This document shows, one piece after another, positions 43,650 to 51,577 of a stretch of 64,000 nt of DNA (positions within the stretch are counted from its first letter, which is position 1; every line of letters begins with the position of its first letter). The notes beneath the pieces were generated by a model. The model did no database searches. It was not told the origin of the DNA and saw only the letters and a program-made list of their open reading frames with translations. This DNA is from UBA7803 sp041395905 (GTDB lineage Bacteria; Pseudomonadota; Gammaproteobacteria; Pseudomonadales; Azotimanducaceae), in the NCBI GenBank assembly GCA_041395905.1, contig JAWKZP010000003.1, positions 310,001 to 374,000 of the forward strand. The letters are read 5' to 3'. The position numbers were made by a program, and so were the translations under genes.

Positions 43650-44612
43650 TCAGGATCTGACCATGGCCAGGAATCGCAGCAGCGCGTCGTTGACGGCCGC
43701 CGGTGCCTCCTGCTGGGTCCAGTGCCCGATGTCCGGAATCAGCTCGTTGATGCGGAGATCGGGTACCCGCTCCGGCAGTTTCTGCAGCGCTTCCGCTGCC
43801 ATCATGATCACGCCGTCTTTTGCGCCGGCGACGAACATGGCCGGCTGGCTGATCGTTTCCGGCGCGCCGGCGGTGAGCTCCCAGGTCAGGTCGTGGTTGC
43901 GATAGTAGTTCAGCGGCCCGCGCATTCCCGAGCGGGAGAACTCGGCCGCATAGAAATCCAGGTCTGCCTCGCTCAGCCAGGCCGGCAGCGTCGCCGGATC
44001 CGGCAGGCTCGACAGCAGATCGTCGTCCGGGCCTTTTGCCGGCAGGCTCGCCAGATCGGTTTCGCCGGCGCCCATCACCAGAAATTTCCTCAGTGCCGTG
44101 CGGATGTCCTTTTCGAACTCGGCCTCGGCGACGCCAGGCTCCTGAAAATAGAGCTGGTAGAAAAACTGCCCCTTGAACATCTCGCGCATGGCCGCCATGG
44201 GGGCCACTGGCGAGCGCGGCGTGAACGGCACGGAAAGCGCGCCCACTGCGGTCACCTGCTCGGGGTGGTGCAGCGCGCAGCCCCAGGCGGTGGGCGCGCC
44301 CCAGTCATGGCCGATGACCACGGCACTGTCGTAACCGAGCGCCGGGATCAGGCCGACGACGTCGCGCATGACCTCCACCTGGTTGTAGGCGCTGATCGCC
44401 TGCGGGCGGTCACTCCTGCCGTAGCCCCGCATGTCCGGGGCCACGACGTGATAGCCGGCCGCCGCCAGCGGCGCGAACTGATGGCGCCAGGAATACCAGG
44501 ATTCCGGGAACCCATGCAGCAGCAGCACCAGCGGGCCGTCACCCTGCTCGGCGACGTTGAGCTCGATGCCGTTGCTGGCGACCCGGCGCTGACGTACCGC
44601 CGACAGGCTCAT
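43650..44612 (-). CDS. Epoxide-hydrolase-like alpha/beta-hydrolase
   Basis: A 320-residue alpha/beta-hydrolase. HGFPESWYSWRHQ (33-45) forms the oxyanion region, the nucleophile is Asp103 in GHDWGAPTAW, and the catalytic His lies in IPDIGHWTQQEAP near residue 295. An aspartate nucleophile and the HGFPE motif indicate an epoxide hydrolase or haloalkane-dehalogenase-type enzyme, with epoxide hydrolase more likely. Its ATG overlaps the stop codon of the upstream amidohydrolase (ATGA), so the two are translationally coupled. Confidence 0.9.
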   Translation of the reverse strand: MSLSAVRQRRVASNGIELNVAEQGDGPLVLLLHGFPESWYSWRHQFAPLAAAGYHVVAPDMRGYGRSDRPQAISAYNQVEVMRDVVGLIPALGYDSAVVIGHDWGAPTAWGCALHHPEQVTAVGALSVPFTPRSPVAPMAAMREMFKGQFFYQLYFQEPGVAEAEFEKDIRTALRKFLVMGAGETDLASLPAKGPDDDLLSSLPDPATLPAWLSEADLDFYAAEFSRSGMRGPLNYYRNHDLTWELTAGAPETISQPAMFVAGAKDGVIMMAAEALQKLPERVPDLRINELIPDIGHWTQQEAPAAVNDALLRFLAMVRS

Positions 44613-46303
44613 GCACGGCCTTCGCGAGCCGAAGGCTCGGCTCCGGGAAGAATCGCGCCGCGGTGCGCATCGGTGTAGCCGGAGCCTGCGCTCCAGGCAA
44701 GCGCGCCACCGACGATCACGCTGTCGATGCCTACCGGATCCCGGACGTAGCGGCTGCCCTCGCCCGGCACGTCCTGCACGTAGTATTCGGCCCCGCGATC
44801 GATGGCCGCAGGATCGAACACCGTGATGTCCGCAACGTAGCCCTTCTGCAGCAGGCCGCGCTCGGGAATGCCCCAGATGGCGGCCGTGTCGCTGGTGATC
44901 TTCTTCACCGCGGCTTCGAGACCCAGGGCGCCCGTCTGACGCACGAAATGGCTGAACAGATACCCGGTGTCGCCGTACGTGGAGAACGACAGGATGTGCG
45001 CGCCGCCGTCGCTGGCGCCGACGTGCACCCGCGGGTGTGACAGCAGCCGGCCGACACGGTCATCATCGTTGTGGCCCATGTCGGCAGCAAGAAAGTGCGC
45101 GTCCAGATCCTCCTCCAGCGAAAGGTCGATCATCGCCTCCACCGGCGTGGTCTGCCGCAGCTCGGCAATCTCCGCCAGCGTCTTGCCAACCAGCGGCTGA
45201 TTGGCGTCGCTGTTTACCTGCCGCAGCACCAGCCTCGGCCACAGCGCGCCCAGCGCCGCCGCCTCCGCAGCCAGCTTCGCGCGCTGCTCCGGGTCGCGGA
45301 ACGCCGCGACGATGTCGTCGTGGCTGCCGAAACGCATGATCTGATACCAGGAGCGCAGGCGAATGAACAGCAGGCTGGGCACGGCAAAGCTGAAGCTGAT
45401 GTCGATGGGCCGCGTCTGCACCTGCGGCCAGACGCGCGCGCCGCGCGCGAACTGCTCGTCGACGCGGGCCATCACCCGTTCCACGGCACCGGCATTGTCG
45501 TTGTTGACGAACAGCGGCGAGAACGTGGTGGGAATGCCGTGCCTGAGCGACAGGTCTGCCAGCTGGTCGATGCGCGCGATGGTCAGGTCCGGATCGTAAA
45601 ACTCCGGCACGATCTGCAGAACGCGTCCGTACTCGGCGAGCACGCCTGCGAGCGCGTCGAGCTCACGGGTATCTGCATAGCGGCTGGGAACGGGCTGCAG
45701 GGTTTCGTCCATGTCCACGAAGCTGGTGGACAGCCCCACCGCGCCGGCATCCAGGCACTGACGCAGCAGGTTCTGCATCCCGCTCAGCTCCGCGTCCGTC
45801 GCCGTTCGCTGCATCGACGCCTGATCCATCACCCACAGGCGCAGCAGGCTGTGCCCCACCAGCGGCGCCACGTTGATCGAAAGGCCCCGCTGAATCCGCG
45901 CCAGGTACTCGTCGAACGTCTCCCAGTTCCATTCCACGCCCGTCTCGAAGGCCACCTTCGGCATCTCTTCGATCTGGTTGAACATGCCCACCAGCTTCAT
46001 CCGGTGCTTGGCTTTGAGCGGCGCCAGCGACAGCGAGCAGTTGCCCGGCACCACGGTGGTCACTCCGTGGGCGAGCGCCGGCTTGGCGTAACCGTCCCAG
46101 AGCAGCTGGGCGTCGAAGTGCGTATGCGGATCGATGAAGCCGGGCGCCACCACCTTGCCGGCCGCGTCCAGCGTCTGCCGAGCCGGCTCGTTCAGATGGC
46201 CGATGCGCGCGATCCGTCCGTCAACGATGCCCACGTCGGCGGCATATGCCGGCAGCCCCGAGCCGTCCACCACCAGTCCGTTCTTGATCACCAGATCCAG
46301 CAT
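44609..46303 (-). CDS. N-acyl-D-amino-acid deacylase-type amidohydrolase
   Basis: A 564-residue amidohydrolase-3/D-aminoacylase family protein. LDLVIKNGLVVDGSGLPAYAADVGIVDGRI begins the composite beta domain; the metal motif is PGFIDPHTHFDAQLLWD (about 53-69); PGNCSLSLAPL (about 90-100) replaces the more usual GNCGFSLAP; a later HVGASDGGAH segment supplies the catalytic Asp. Such enzymes cleave N-acyl D-amino acids or similar amides. It is 43 nt downstream of two small genes and overlaps the epoxide-hydrolase-like gene by 4 bp. Confidence 0.88.
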   Translation of the reverse strand: MLDLVIKNGLVVDGSGLPAYAADVGIVDGRIARIGHLNEPARQTLDAAGKVVAPGFIDPHTHFDAQLLWDGYAKPALAHGVTTVVPGNCSLSLAPLKAKHRMKLVGMFNQIEEMPKVAFETGVEWNWETFDEYLARIQRGLSINVAPLVGHSLLRLWVMDQASMQRTATDAELSGMQNLLRQCLDAGAVGLSTSFVDMDETLQPVPSRYADTRELDALAGVLAEYGRVLQIVPEFYDPDLTIARIDQLADLSLRHGIPTTFSPLFVNNDNAGAVERVMARVDEQFARGARVWPQVQTRPIDISFSFAVPSLLFIRLRSWYQIMRFGSHDDIVAAFRDPEQRAKLAAEAAALGALWPRLVLRQVNSDANQPLVGKTLAEIAELRQTTPVEAMIDLSLEEDLDAHFLAADMGHNDDDRVGRLLSHPRVHVGASDGGAHILSFSTYGDTGYLFSHFVRQTGALGLEAAVKKITSDTAAIWGIPERGLLQKGYVADITVFDPAAIDRGAEYYVQDVPGEGSRYVRDPVGIDSVIVGGALAWSAGSGYTDAHRGAILPGAEPSAREGRA

Positions 46304-46346
46304 GTCTTCGTCCTCTCATGTTGTGTCGAGGCTGTCGCGTCGGCGC

Positions 46347-46583
46347 TCAGCCCGCGAATCGGTTCCAGGATACGCCGAGCGCATCCCGCACTTTCTCCCA
46401 GCCATGGCCTTCGAGCTCTTCCGGAACGGCGGCATTGCAGCTGCTCAGAAGTGCCGCGGCGGCGAGCGCGTCGAGCGCCACCTCAGAGCGGCCACCGTTG
46501 CCATGGCGCAGCATCACTACCAGCTCCGCGTCACCATCGTGGGCCGCCGCAAGCCGCGCGCCGCAGATCACCGTCCCGGTCAC
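46347..46583 (-). CDS. Small conserved-looking protein of unknown function
   Basis: A 78-residue protein (GTG start) of unknown function. It contains VICGARLAAAHDGDAELVVMLRHGNGG, a short AALLSSC segment and GHGWEKVRDALGVSWNRF at the C-terminus. It follows the preceding 78-residue gene after three bases in the same reading frame, which makes translational re-initiation likely. Position in the amidohydrolase operon is the only functional hint. Confidence that it is a real gene is moderate and rests on tight spacing and uninterrupted codons. Confidence 0.55.
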   Translation of the reverse strand: MTGTVICGARLAAAHDGDAELVVMLRHGNGGRSEVALDALAAAALLSSCNAAVPEELEGHGWEKVRDALGVSWNRFAG

Positions 46584-46586
46584 GGC

Positions 46587-46823
46587 TCAGGCCGACGGCG
46601 GCTCGAGGAATATGACGTCGCTCGGCAGAATCGGATTGCCGTGCCTGGGCGAATCTGCCGGCGCCGCCGGGCGCATGAAGACGTGCAGATTCCAGCTTTG
46701 AAGCGCGCCGACCGCGTCGGCCTCGGCCATCTCCGGCAGCTCGCGCGCGGCGATGGTCGCCCAGGTGTCCGCCTCGGCCGGAAACACCGAGCGGCGCACC
46801 CTGGAAAGGTTCTCACTGACCAT
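46587..46823 (-). CDS. Small LysM-like protein
   Basis: A 78-residue protein whose core EADTWATIAARELPEMAEADAVGALQSWNLHVF, followed by NPILPSDVIFLEPP, resembles a LysM motif (an aD-T-W-x-x-IA start, a helix-helix part, N-x-x, and a final I-x-P-x-D-x-I-x-L). It has no signal peptide, so if it binds a glycan or protein it does so in the cytoplasm or as part of a phage- or complex-like assembly. ATG at 46823 has GGAGGAG upstream, a strong site. It is the first gene of the minus-strand operon and faces a palindromic operator. Confidence 0.7.
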   Translation of the reverse strand: MVSENLSRVRRSVFPAEADTWATIAARELPEMAEADAVGALQSWNLHVFMRPAAPADSPRHGNPILPSDVIFLEPPSA

Positions 46824-46888
46824 GGAGGCTCCTCCTGATTGACCTGTCCGCCATGGGGTACAACGACCCCGCGGAGACGGCACTCGAT

Positions 46889-46902
46889 TAAAACGCGTTC
46901 TA
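46889..46902. promoter_or_regulatory. KstR/TetR-type palindromic operator between divergent operons
   Basis: TAAAACGCGTTCTA matches the pattern T-N2-AAC-N2-GTT-N2-A that I recall for KstR-type TetR repressors of steroid catabolism. It lies in an AT-richer patch between the divergent LysM-like and DUF6644-like genes. No TetR gene is in the window, so the regulator would act from elsewhere. Confidence 0.5.
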
Positions 46903-47086
46903 ATCTCGGATTCCAGCGTCGTGATCGAGCTCGTAGCGCCGGTCACCCCGAGCCCGGCTGCCCCGGCGTGGAAAACCGCGCCCGCAGAGGGCATGATTCA
47001 CCGTCGATTGGGGAATCGGAAAGAGGGGATGCGTATTCCGATGCGTACGGGGATGCCTTTGCACGCGGCCGCCGGCAGAGGCCGTC

Positions 47087-47671
47087 ATGCTCAATGAACT
47101 GCTGCTGAGCCTTGCCCGGTGGCTCGACGCCATGCCATGGAGCATCGAGCTGCACGAGTCTCTGTACATGTACGCGTGGATCGAATCGACTCACGTGCTG
47201 ACGCTCATGGTGTTTCTCGGCATGCTGTGTGTGATCGACCTGCGCATGCTGGGCCTGATCTTCACCAGCGTGCCCGCCTCCACCATCGCCGAACGCCTCG
47301 ACCGGCCCATGATGATCGGCTTCGCGATCATGGTGGTGACCGGTTTCATCCTCTATTTCGCGATCCCCGTACGCACCACCCAGAGCATCTGGTTTCGCAT
47401 CAAGGTCGTGCTGCTGATCGCTGCCGGCATCAACGCGTGGCTGTTCCGCAACAAGATGCGCGCATCACAAGGCAGCTGGGATCTCGCCCCGAAACCGCCG
47501 CGGCGCATCCGTGTCGGCGCGGGGTTGTCGCTCGCGCTGTGGTCCGGCGTCGTGATCACCGGCCGCACCATCGCCTACGACTGGTACGACTGCCACAAAG
47601 AGCTGCCCTACTTCATGTACTGGCTGGCCGGCTGCGTCGACGAGATGGCGGCGCTGGATCAGGGCGGCTGA
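47087..47671 (+). CDS. DUF6644-like integral membrane protein
   Basis: A 194-residue membrane protein with about five hydrophobic helices (29-50, 73-92, 102-118, 143-158, 168-185). The start ELHESLYMYAWIESTHVLTLMVFLGMLCVIDLRMLGL is a pattern I associate with DUF6644 proteins, with conserved His residues that could bind heme or metal. It opens a three-gene operon; the next gene, one base after its stop codon, is a shorter relative. Function is unknown. Confidence 0.75.
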   Translation: MLNELLLSLARWLDAMPWSIELHESLYMYAWIESTHVLTLMVFLGMLCVIDLRMLGLIFTSVPASTIAERLDRPMMIGFAIMVVTGFILYFAIPVRTTQSIWFRIKVVLLIAAGINAWLFRNKMRASQGSWDLAPKPPRRIRVGAGLSLALWSGVVITGRTIAYDWYDCHKELPYFMYWLAGCVDEMAALDQGG

Positions 47672-47672
47672 T

Positions 47673-48149
47673 ATGGACCTGTACTTCCTTTTCGACTGGC
47701 TCGATCACTCGTTCCTGGCGCAGATGTCCAAGGCCTACGGGGGCGTGTTCGCCGTGGTGCAGATGTTCCATCTGCTGTCGATGTCCATGCTCGGCGGCAT
47801 GGTTCTGGTCGGCGACCTGCGCCTGCTCAACGTGCTGCTCACCAACGTGCCGTCGCGCGTCGTGATCGACAACACCCAGAGGTGGTTCAGCCTGGCGCTG
47901 ATCGTGCTGATCCTGAGCGGCATCTTCATGAGCTCGGCCGTCGCCATGAAGCTCTACTACAACGAGATGTTCTGGGCCAAGATGACCAGCCTCGGTATCG
48001 GCATCCTGTTCGTCTACGCCATCCGCCGTCCGCTGCTGCGCTACGACCACGCCAGCATCAATCCCTGGGCATTGCGCCTCATGGCAGTCACGTCCATCAC
48101 CATCTGGTTCACGGTGGCCGCATCGGGCCGCTGGATCGGCTTTTCGTGA
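47673..48149 (+). CDS. DUF6644-like integral membrane protein (second copy)
   Basis: A 158-residue membrane protein with four hydrophobic helices. The segment VQMFHLLSMSMLGGMVLVGDLRLLNVLL mirrors the H-x6-G-x6-DLRLL pattern of the preceding protein, so the two are paralogous halves or partner subunits. It is followed after 19 nt by a 41-residue membrane peptide. Function is unknown; a membrane-embedded heme or electron-transfer role would fit the paired His residues but is speculative. Confidence 0.75.
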   Translation: MDLYFLFDWLDHSFLAQMSKAYGGVFAVVQMFHLLSMSMLGGMVLVGDLRLLNVLLTNVPSRVVIDNTQRWFSLALIVLILSGIFMSSAVAMKLYYNEMFWAKMTSLGIGILFVYAIRRPLLRYDHASINPWALRLMAVTSITIWFTVAASGRWIGFS

Positions 48150-48168
48150 GCGCGGAGACCGCGAGACC

Positions 48169-48294
48169 ATGAGCAGAAACGTGCTGGAAAAGATCGTCTT
48201 CGCGTTCGCGACCGCGGTGCTGATCTCCGCGGCCTGGTTCTGGATCGGCCAGGTCGGCAGCGTGCTCGACACGCTGCGCCTGGCTTACGGCTGA
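48169..48294 (+). CDS. 41-residue single-span membrane microprotein
   Basis: ATG at 48169 opens a 41-codon frame: MSRNVLEKIVFAFATAVLIS, then AAWFWIGQVG and an amphipathic tail SVLDTLRLAYG. It is one transmembrane helix (about residues 8-27), preceded by GGAGA, 19 nt after the second DUF6644-like gene and ending 2 bp before the convergent hydrolase gene. It is probably a small subunit of the membrane complex formed by its two neighbours. Confidence 0.65.
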   Translation: MSRNVLEKIVFAFATAVLISAAWFWIGQVGSVLDTLRLAYG

Positions 48295-48296
48295 GG

Positions 48297-49025
48297 TCAG
48301 CGCATCGCCGCGGCCAGATCGCTCAGGTGGTCGGCCAGCAGCGCCGGCTGTGAGAAGAACGGCGAGTGACTGGAGGCCATCTCCACGACGCGCTCGATGC
48401 CCACCCGGGCCAGCATCTCCTGCTGACCCTGCAGGGTCAGTGCACGATCGTCGCGGCAGGTGATGTAGCTGCGCGGGATCGAGCCCCAGTTCTCCGGCGT
48501 CGCGCGAATGGGCGTGCGCATCACCAGCGCCGACTGCGGCACCAGGCAGGCGCGCGCCAGTGCGATGTCCGCATCGCTGCAGTCGGCATAGAACGCGTCG
48601 CGGATCAGCTCGCGGCGGAACTCGATGCTGAGCCCGTCCTCGGCCGGCGCGAACCCGGCCATAAATTCCCGCGGCGACGCCTTCACCGGGTTGTCGGTCA
48701 TGGCCTCACCGTCGCGCAGCACGATGGCCGTGAGGTAAATGAGCCCCGCGACCTGCTCGGCGTAGCGCTCCGCAGCCTCGGTGATCACCATGCCGCCCAT
48801 GCTGTGCCCGACCACCACCGCGGGCCCGTCCATGGCGGCGAGCGCCGAGCCGACCCGCCCGGCGTACGCCTCCAGCGTCACCTCCGCCGTCGGCGTCTTG
48901 TCGACGCCGTGGCCGGGCAGATCGATGGCGGCGACGCGATGACCGCGGCTTTCCAGCTCGGCAACCACCTTGTACCAGCACCAGGCACCGTGCCAGGCAC
49001 CATGAACGAGCAGAAAGTTGGCCAT
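48297..49025 (-). CDS. Alpha/beta-hydrolase, methyl-esterase/hydroxynitrile-lyase-like
   Basis: A 242-residue alpha/beta-hydrolase. HGAWHGAWCWYK (8-19), the nucleophile elbow VGHS75MGGMV and a terminal catalytic His in ASSHSPFFSQPALLADHL near residue 225 place it with the SABP2/MES-like esterase group common in plants and bacteria. It probably hydrolyses a small methyl ester or related compound in the cytoplasm. It is convergent with the membrane operon and divergent from the nitroreductase gene. Confidence 0.88.
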   Translation of the reverse strand: MANFLLVHGAWHGAWCWYKVVAELESRGHRVAAIDLPGHGVDKTPTAEVTLEAYAGRVGSALAAMDGPAVVVGHSMGGMVITEAAERYAEQVAGLIYLTAIVLRDGEAMTDNPVKASPREFMAGFAPAEDGLSIEFRRELIRDAFYADCSDADIALARACLVPQSALVMRTPIRATPENWGSIPRSYITCRDDRALTLQGQQEMLARVGIERVVEMASSHSPFFSQPALLADHLSDLAAAMR

Positions 49026-49105
49026 GTGATCGCTCTCCCGCCTTGCGGCCTGTCAATCGGCGCATGATGCATTACAGTGACGCGACGCGAAACCGGGGAG
49101 TCGAC

Positions 49106-49774
49106 ATGGATCTCTATGACGTCATGCGCACCACGTTTGCGGCACGCGACTTCCTGGACGAGGACGTGCCCGACGGCGTGATACGGCGCATTCTGGACAA
49201 CGCGCGCTTCGCCCCGAGCGGCGGCAACCGCCAGGGCTGGAAGGTCATCGTGGTCCGCGATGCGGCCACACGCGAGGCGCTGATCCCGCTCATGCGGCCA
49301 ACCATGCAGCGCTACTTCGCCCAGGTACAGGCGGGGGAATCGCCCTTGAACAGCGTGCACAAGACCCGGCTGAGCGATGCCCGGATCGCCGCCGTCGACG
49401 TCCCCGACGCCGCCATCCGGCGCCTGACCCATGCACCCGTGCTGCTGTTCGTGTTCGTCGATCTCGCCGTCGTCGCCGCAATGGACCAGGATCTTGAACG
49501 CGTCGGCGTTATCTCCGGCGCGTCCATCTACCCCTTCGTCTGGAACGTGCTGCTGGCGGCGCGCAACGAGGGCTACGGCGGCACGCTGACCACGTTCGTG
49601 AGCGCCCGGGAACCGGCGCTGCAGCGCCTTCTGGGCGTCCCGGAGCAGATGGCCTGCGCGGCGATGATACCCATGGGCCGCCCGGTCAGACAGCTCACCA
49701 GACTGAGCCGCAGGCCCGTCGACGACTTCGCCGTGCTCGAGCGTTGGGCTGGGCCGCCGCTGCCGCAAGCCTGA
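49106..49774 (+). CDS. Nitroreductase-family FMN oxidoreductase
   Basis: A 222-residue nitroreductase: MRTTFAARDFLDEDVPDGVIRRILDNARFAPSGGNRQGWKVIVVRD (7-52) is the FMN-binding start, and SGASIYPFVWNVLLAARNEGYGGTLTTF (about 136-163) the second conserved block. Such enzymes reduce nitro groups, quinones or enoates with NAD(P)H. ATG at 49106 has GGGGAG upstream; a longer in-frame start lacks one. Confidence 0.9.
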   Translation: MDLYDVMRTTFAARDFLDEDVPDGVIRRILDNARFAPSGGNRQGWKVIVVRDAATREALIPLMRPTMQRYFAQVQAGESPLNSVHKTRLSDARIAAVDVPDAAIRRLTHAPVLLFVFVDLAVVAAMDQDLERVGVISGASIYPFVWNVLLAARNEGYGGTLTTFVSAREPALQRLLGVPEQMACAAMIPMGRPVRQLTRLSRRPVDDFAVLERWAGPPLPQA

Positions 49775-49849
49775 GTGACCCGAGGCGGATGCAGACCACG
49801 GGATACGCGTAGCCCGGAAGGTCGGGGAACCCGGCGCGCGGGCCTCGAG

Positions 49850-50299
49850 TCAGCTGGAATTGCGGGCCAGAAACCTGTCCAGCGCGTTGGCGAAGGCCTG
49901 CACGTCCTGCTTCGCCAGCGCGCTCGGCCCACCGCTGACCATGCCGGAGCTGCGCAGCTCGTCCATCATGTCGCGCCGCGACAGGTGGTCCTTGATGTTC
50001 TCTCTGGTGTACAGCGTGCCGCGCGGGTTGAGCGCGGTGGCGCCGCGACTGATCACCTCGTCGGCCAGCGGCACGTCCTGGGTCACAACCAGATCTCCCG
50101 GCTGCAGGCGCTCGAGAATGGCGTTGTCCGCCACGTCGAACCCCTTGTGCACCTGCACCGAGCGCAGGAATCGCGACGGCGGCACCCGCACGGCATGATT
50201 GGCGAACAGGGTGGTTTCGATCTGGCGCCGATCCGCGGCCCGGAACAGCACCTCCTTGATGGCCTTCGGACAGGCGTCGGCATCCACCCAGATCTGCAT
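49850..50299 (-). CDS. YaiI/YqxD family protein (DUF188)
   Basis: A 149-residue PIN-like protein with the family hallmarks: MQIWVDADACPKAIKEVLFRAADRR at the start, VQVHKGFDVADNAILE, DLVVTQDVPLADEVISRGATALNPRGTLYT and a C-terminal FANALDRFL. The acidic residues of DADACP, D-x-AD and TQDVPLAD could bind a metal, as in PIN nucleases, but no activity is established to my knowledge. Widely conserved and probably monocistronic here. Confidence 0.9.
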   Translation of the reverse strand: MQIWVDADACPKAIKEVLFRAADRRQIETTLFANHAVRVPPSRFLRSVQVHKGFDVADNAILERLQPGDLVVTQDVPLADEVISRGATALNPRGTLYTRENIKDHLSRRDMMDELRSSGMVSGGPSALAKQDVQAFANALDRFLARNSS

Positions 50300-50439
50300 G
50301 TCGTTTCCGGTTGCGCCATTGCGCGGAGTTCCAGAGTCTGAACGGCGCCCTCGCGCAGGGTCAACACCGCCAGCCCCCGGGCGGGTTACAATCTCTGTGA
50401 GCGAACGCCGGCGCGGCACTGTACTGGAGGGGGACCCGC

Positions 50440-51567
50440 ATGCTGAACAAACTCGACGACTATCCGATTCACCAGACGCCGGAGCCCATCGCCTACCCGG
50501 CGACCAGCGACCGCAACGTCTACGACCGGACCTGGTACAACGGTTACGCCGGCGACGGCTCCTACTATTTCGGCATCGGCATGGCCGTGTATCCCCATCG
50601 CGGAGTGCTCGATTGCGCGTTCAGCGTGGTTCAACCCGGCGGCAAGCAGCACTGTTTCTACGGCTCGCGCCGCGCCCCGGCCGAGCGCACCGAAATGAGC
50701 GTGGGACCGTTCCGCATGGAGGTGATCGAACCCATGCGCAGCGCCCGGGTCGTGCTCGAAGACAACGACAGCGGGATCACCTGCGATCTGACCTTCTCGG
50801 CCCGCACCGCGCCCATCCAGGAGGCACGTCAGACGCTGTGGCGCGGCACACGCCGCACGATGGACGCGACCCGATTCGACCAGTTCGGCCGCTGGAGCGG
50901 CATCGTGCGCCACCCGGACGGCGAGATCCGGGTCGAAGAGACCGTCTGCCACGGCACCAAGGATCGCTCCTGGGGGGTACGCGGCGTGGGTGAACCGGAA
51001 ACCGGCGGCGCGCCCGACACACCCGGGGGCATCTGCTTCGTGTGGGCCCCGCTGTTCTGGGACGACCACGTCTCGCACGCCATCTTCTTCGACGGTGCCC
51101 GCGGCGAGGCGCTGGTGCGCGAGGGGCTGACCGCGCCGCTGTTCGACAGCGAGGCGGCGATTCCCGAGGGCAACGCGGCACTGGACACGCGCATGGCCAC
51201 CGCCCGCCACCGGATCCGCTATCACCAGGGAACGCGGCTCGCCGCCGCCGCGGAGATCGACCTGGTCAGCCAGGAAGGTGACACCCGGACCATCGCCCTC
51301 GAGCCGATCCTGCGCTTCCAGATGAAGGGGCTGGGCTACGGCCACCCGAAGTGGCGCCAGGGTGCCTGGCACGGCGAGCTGGCCACCGGCGCTGAAAGCT
51401 TCGACCCGGAAGATCTGAATCTGCTGGCGCCGGAGAACGTCCACGTGCAGCAGGTGGTGCGCGCCAGCGACGGCCAGCGCACCGGTATCGGCGTGCTGGA
51501 GCAGATCGTGGTCGGGCCCTACGCGCCGGCCGGCTTCACTGACTTTTTCGACGGCGCCAGAAGCTGA
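50440..51567 (+). CDS. Conserved hypothetical protein (DUF7064-like beta-rich)
   Basis: A 375-residue soluble protein without signal peptide or membrane span. It is rich in beta strands and aromatic residues (NVYDRTWYNGYAGDGSYYFGIGMAVYPHRGVLDCAFSVV, then FDQFGRWSGIVRHPDGEIRV, DRSWGVRG and GHPKWRQGAWHGEL). The D-R-S-W-G-x-R element and overall layout resemble lipocalin-like/AttH-type hypothetical proteins often found beside lipid or steroid catabolism genes. It is preceded by GGAGGGGG and followed after 10 nt by the beta-propeller lipoprotein gene. No enzymatic role can be named. Confidence 0.7.
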   Translation: MLNKLDDYPIHQTPEPIAYPATSDRNVYDRTWYNGYAGDGSYYFGIGMAVYPHRGVLDCAFSVVQPGGKQHCFYGSRRAPAERTEMSVGPFRMEVIEPMRSARVVLEDNDSGITCDLTFSARTAPIQEARQTLWRGTRRTMDATRFDQFGRWSGIVRHPDGEIRVEETVCHGTKDRSWGVRGVGEPETGGAPDTPGGICFVWAPLFWDDHVSHAIFFDGARGEALVREGLTAPLFDSEAAIPEGNAALDTRMATARHRIRYHQGTRLAAAAEIDLVSQEGDTRTIALEPILRFQMKGLGYGHPKWRQGAWHGELATGAESFDPEDLNLLAPENVHVQQVVRASDGQRTGIGVLEQIVVGPYAPAGFTDFFDGARS

Positions 51568-51577
51568 GGGCGACGCC

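Noticed and set aside
46587..46589. A second in-frame TGA, between the two 78-residue genes, as another possible selenocysteine codon
   Set aside because: The LysM-like domain ends naturally at the TGA, the residues around it form no redox motif, and a GTG start follows three bases later.
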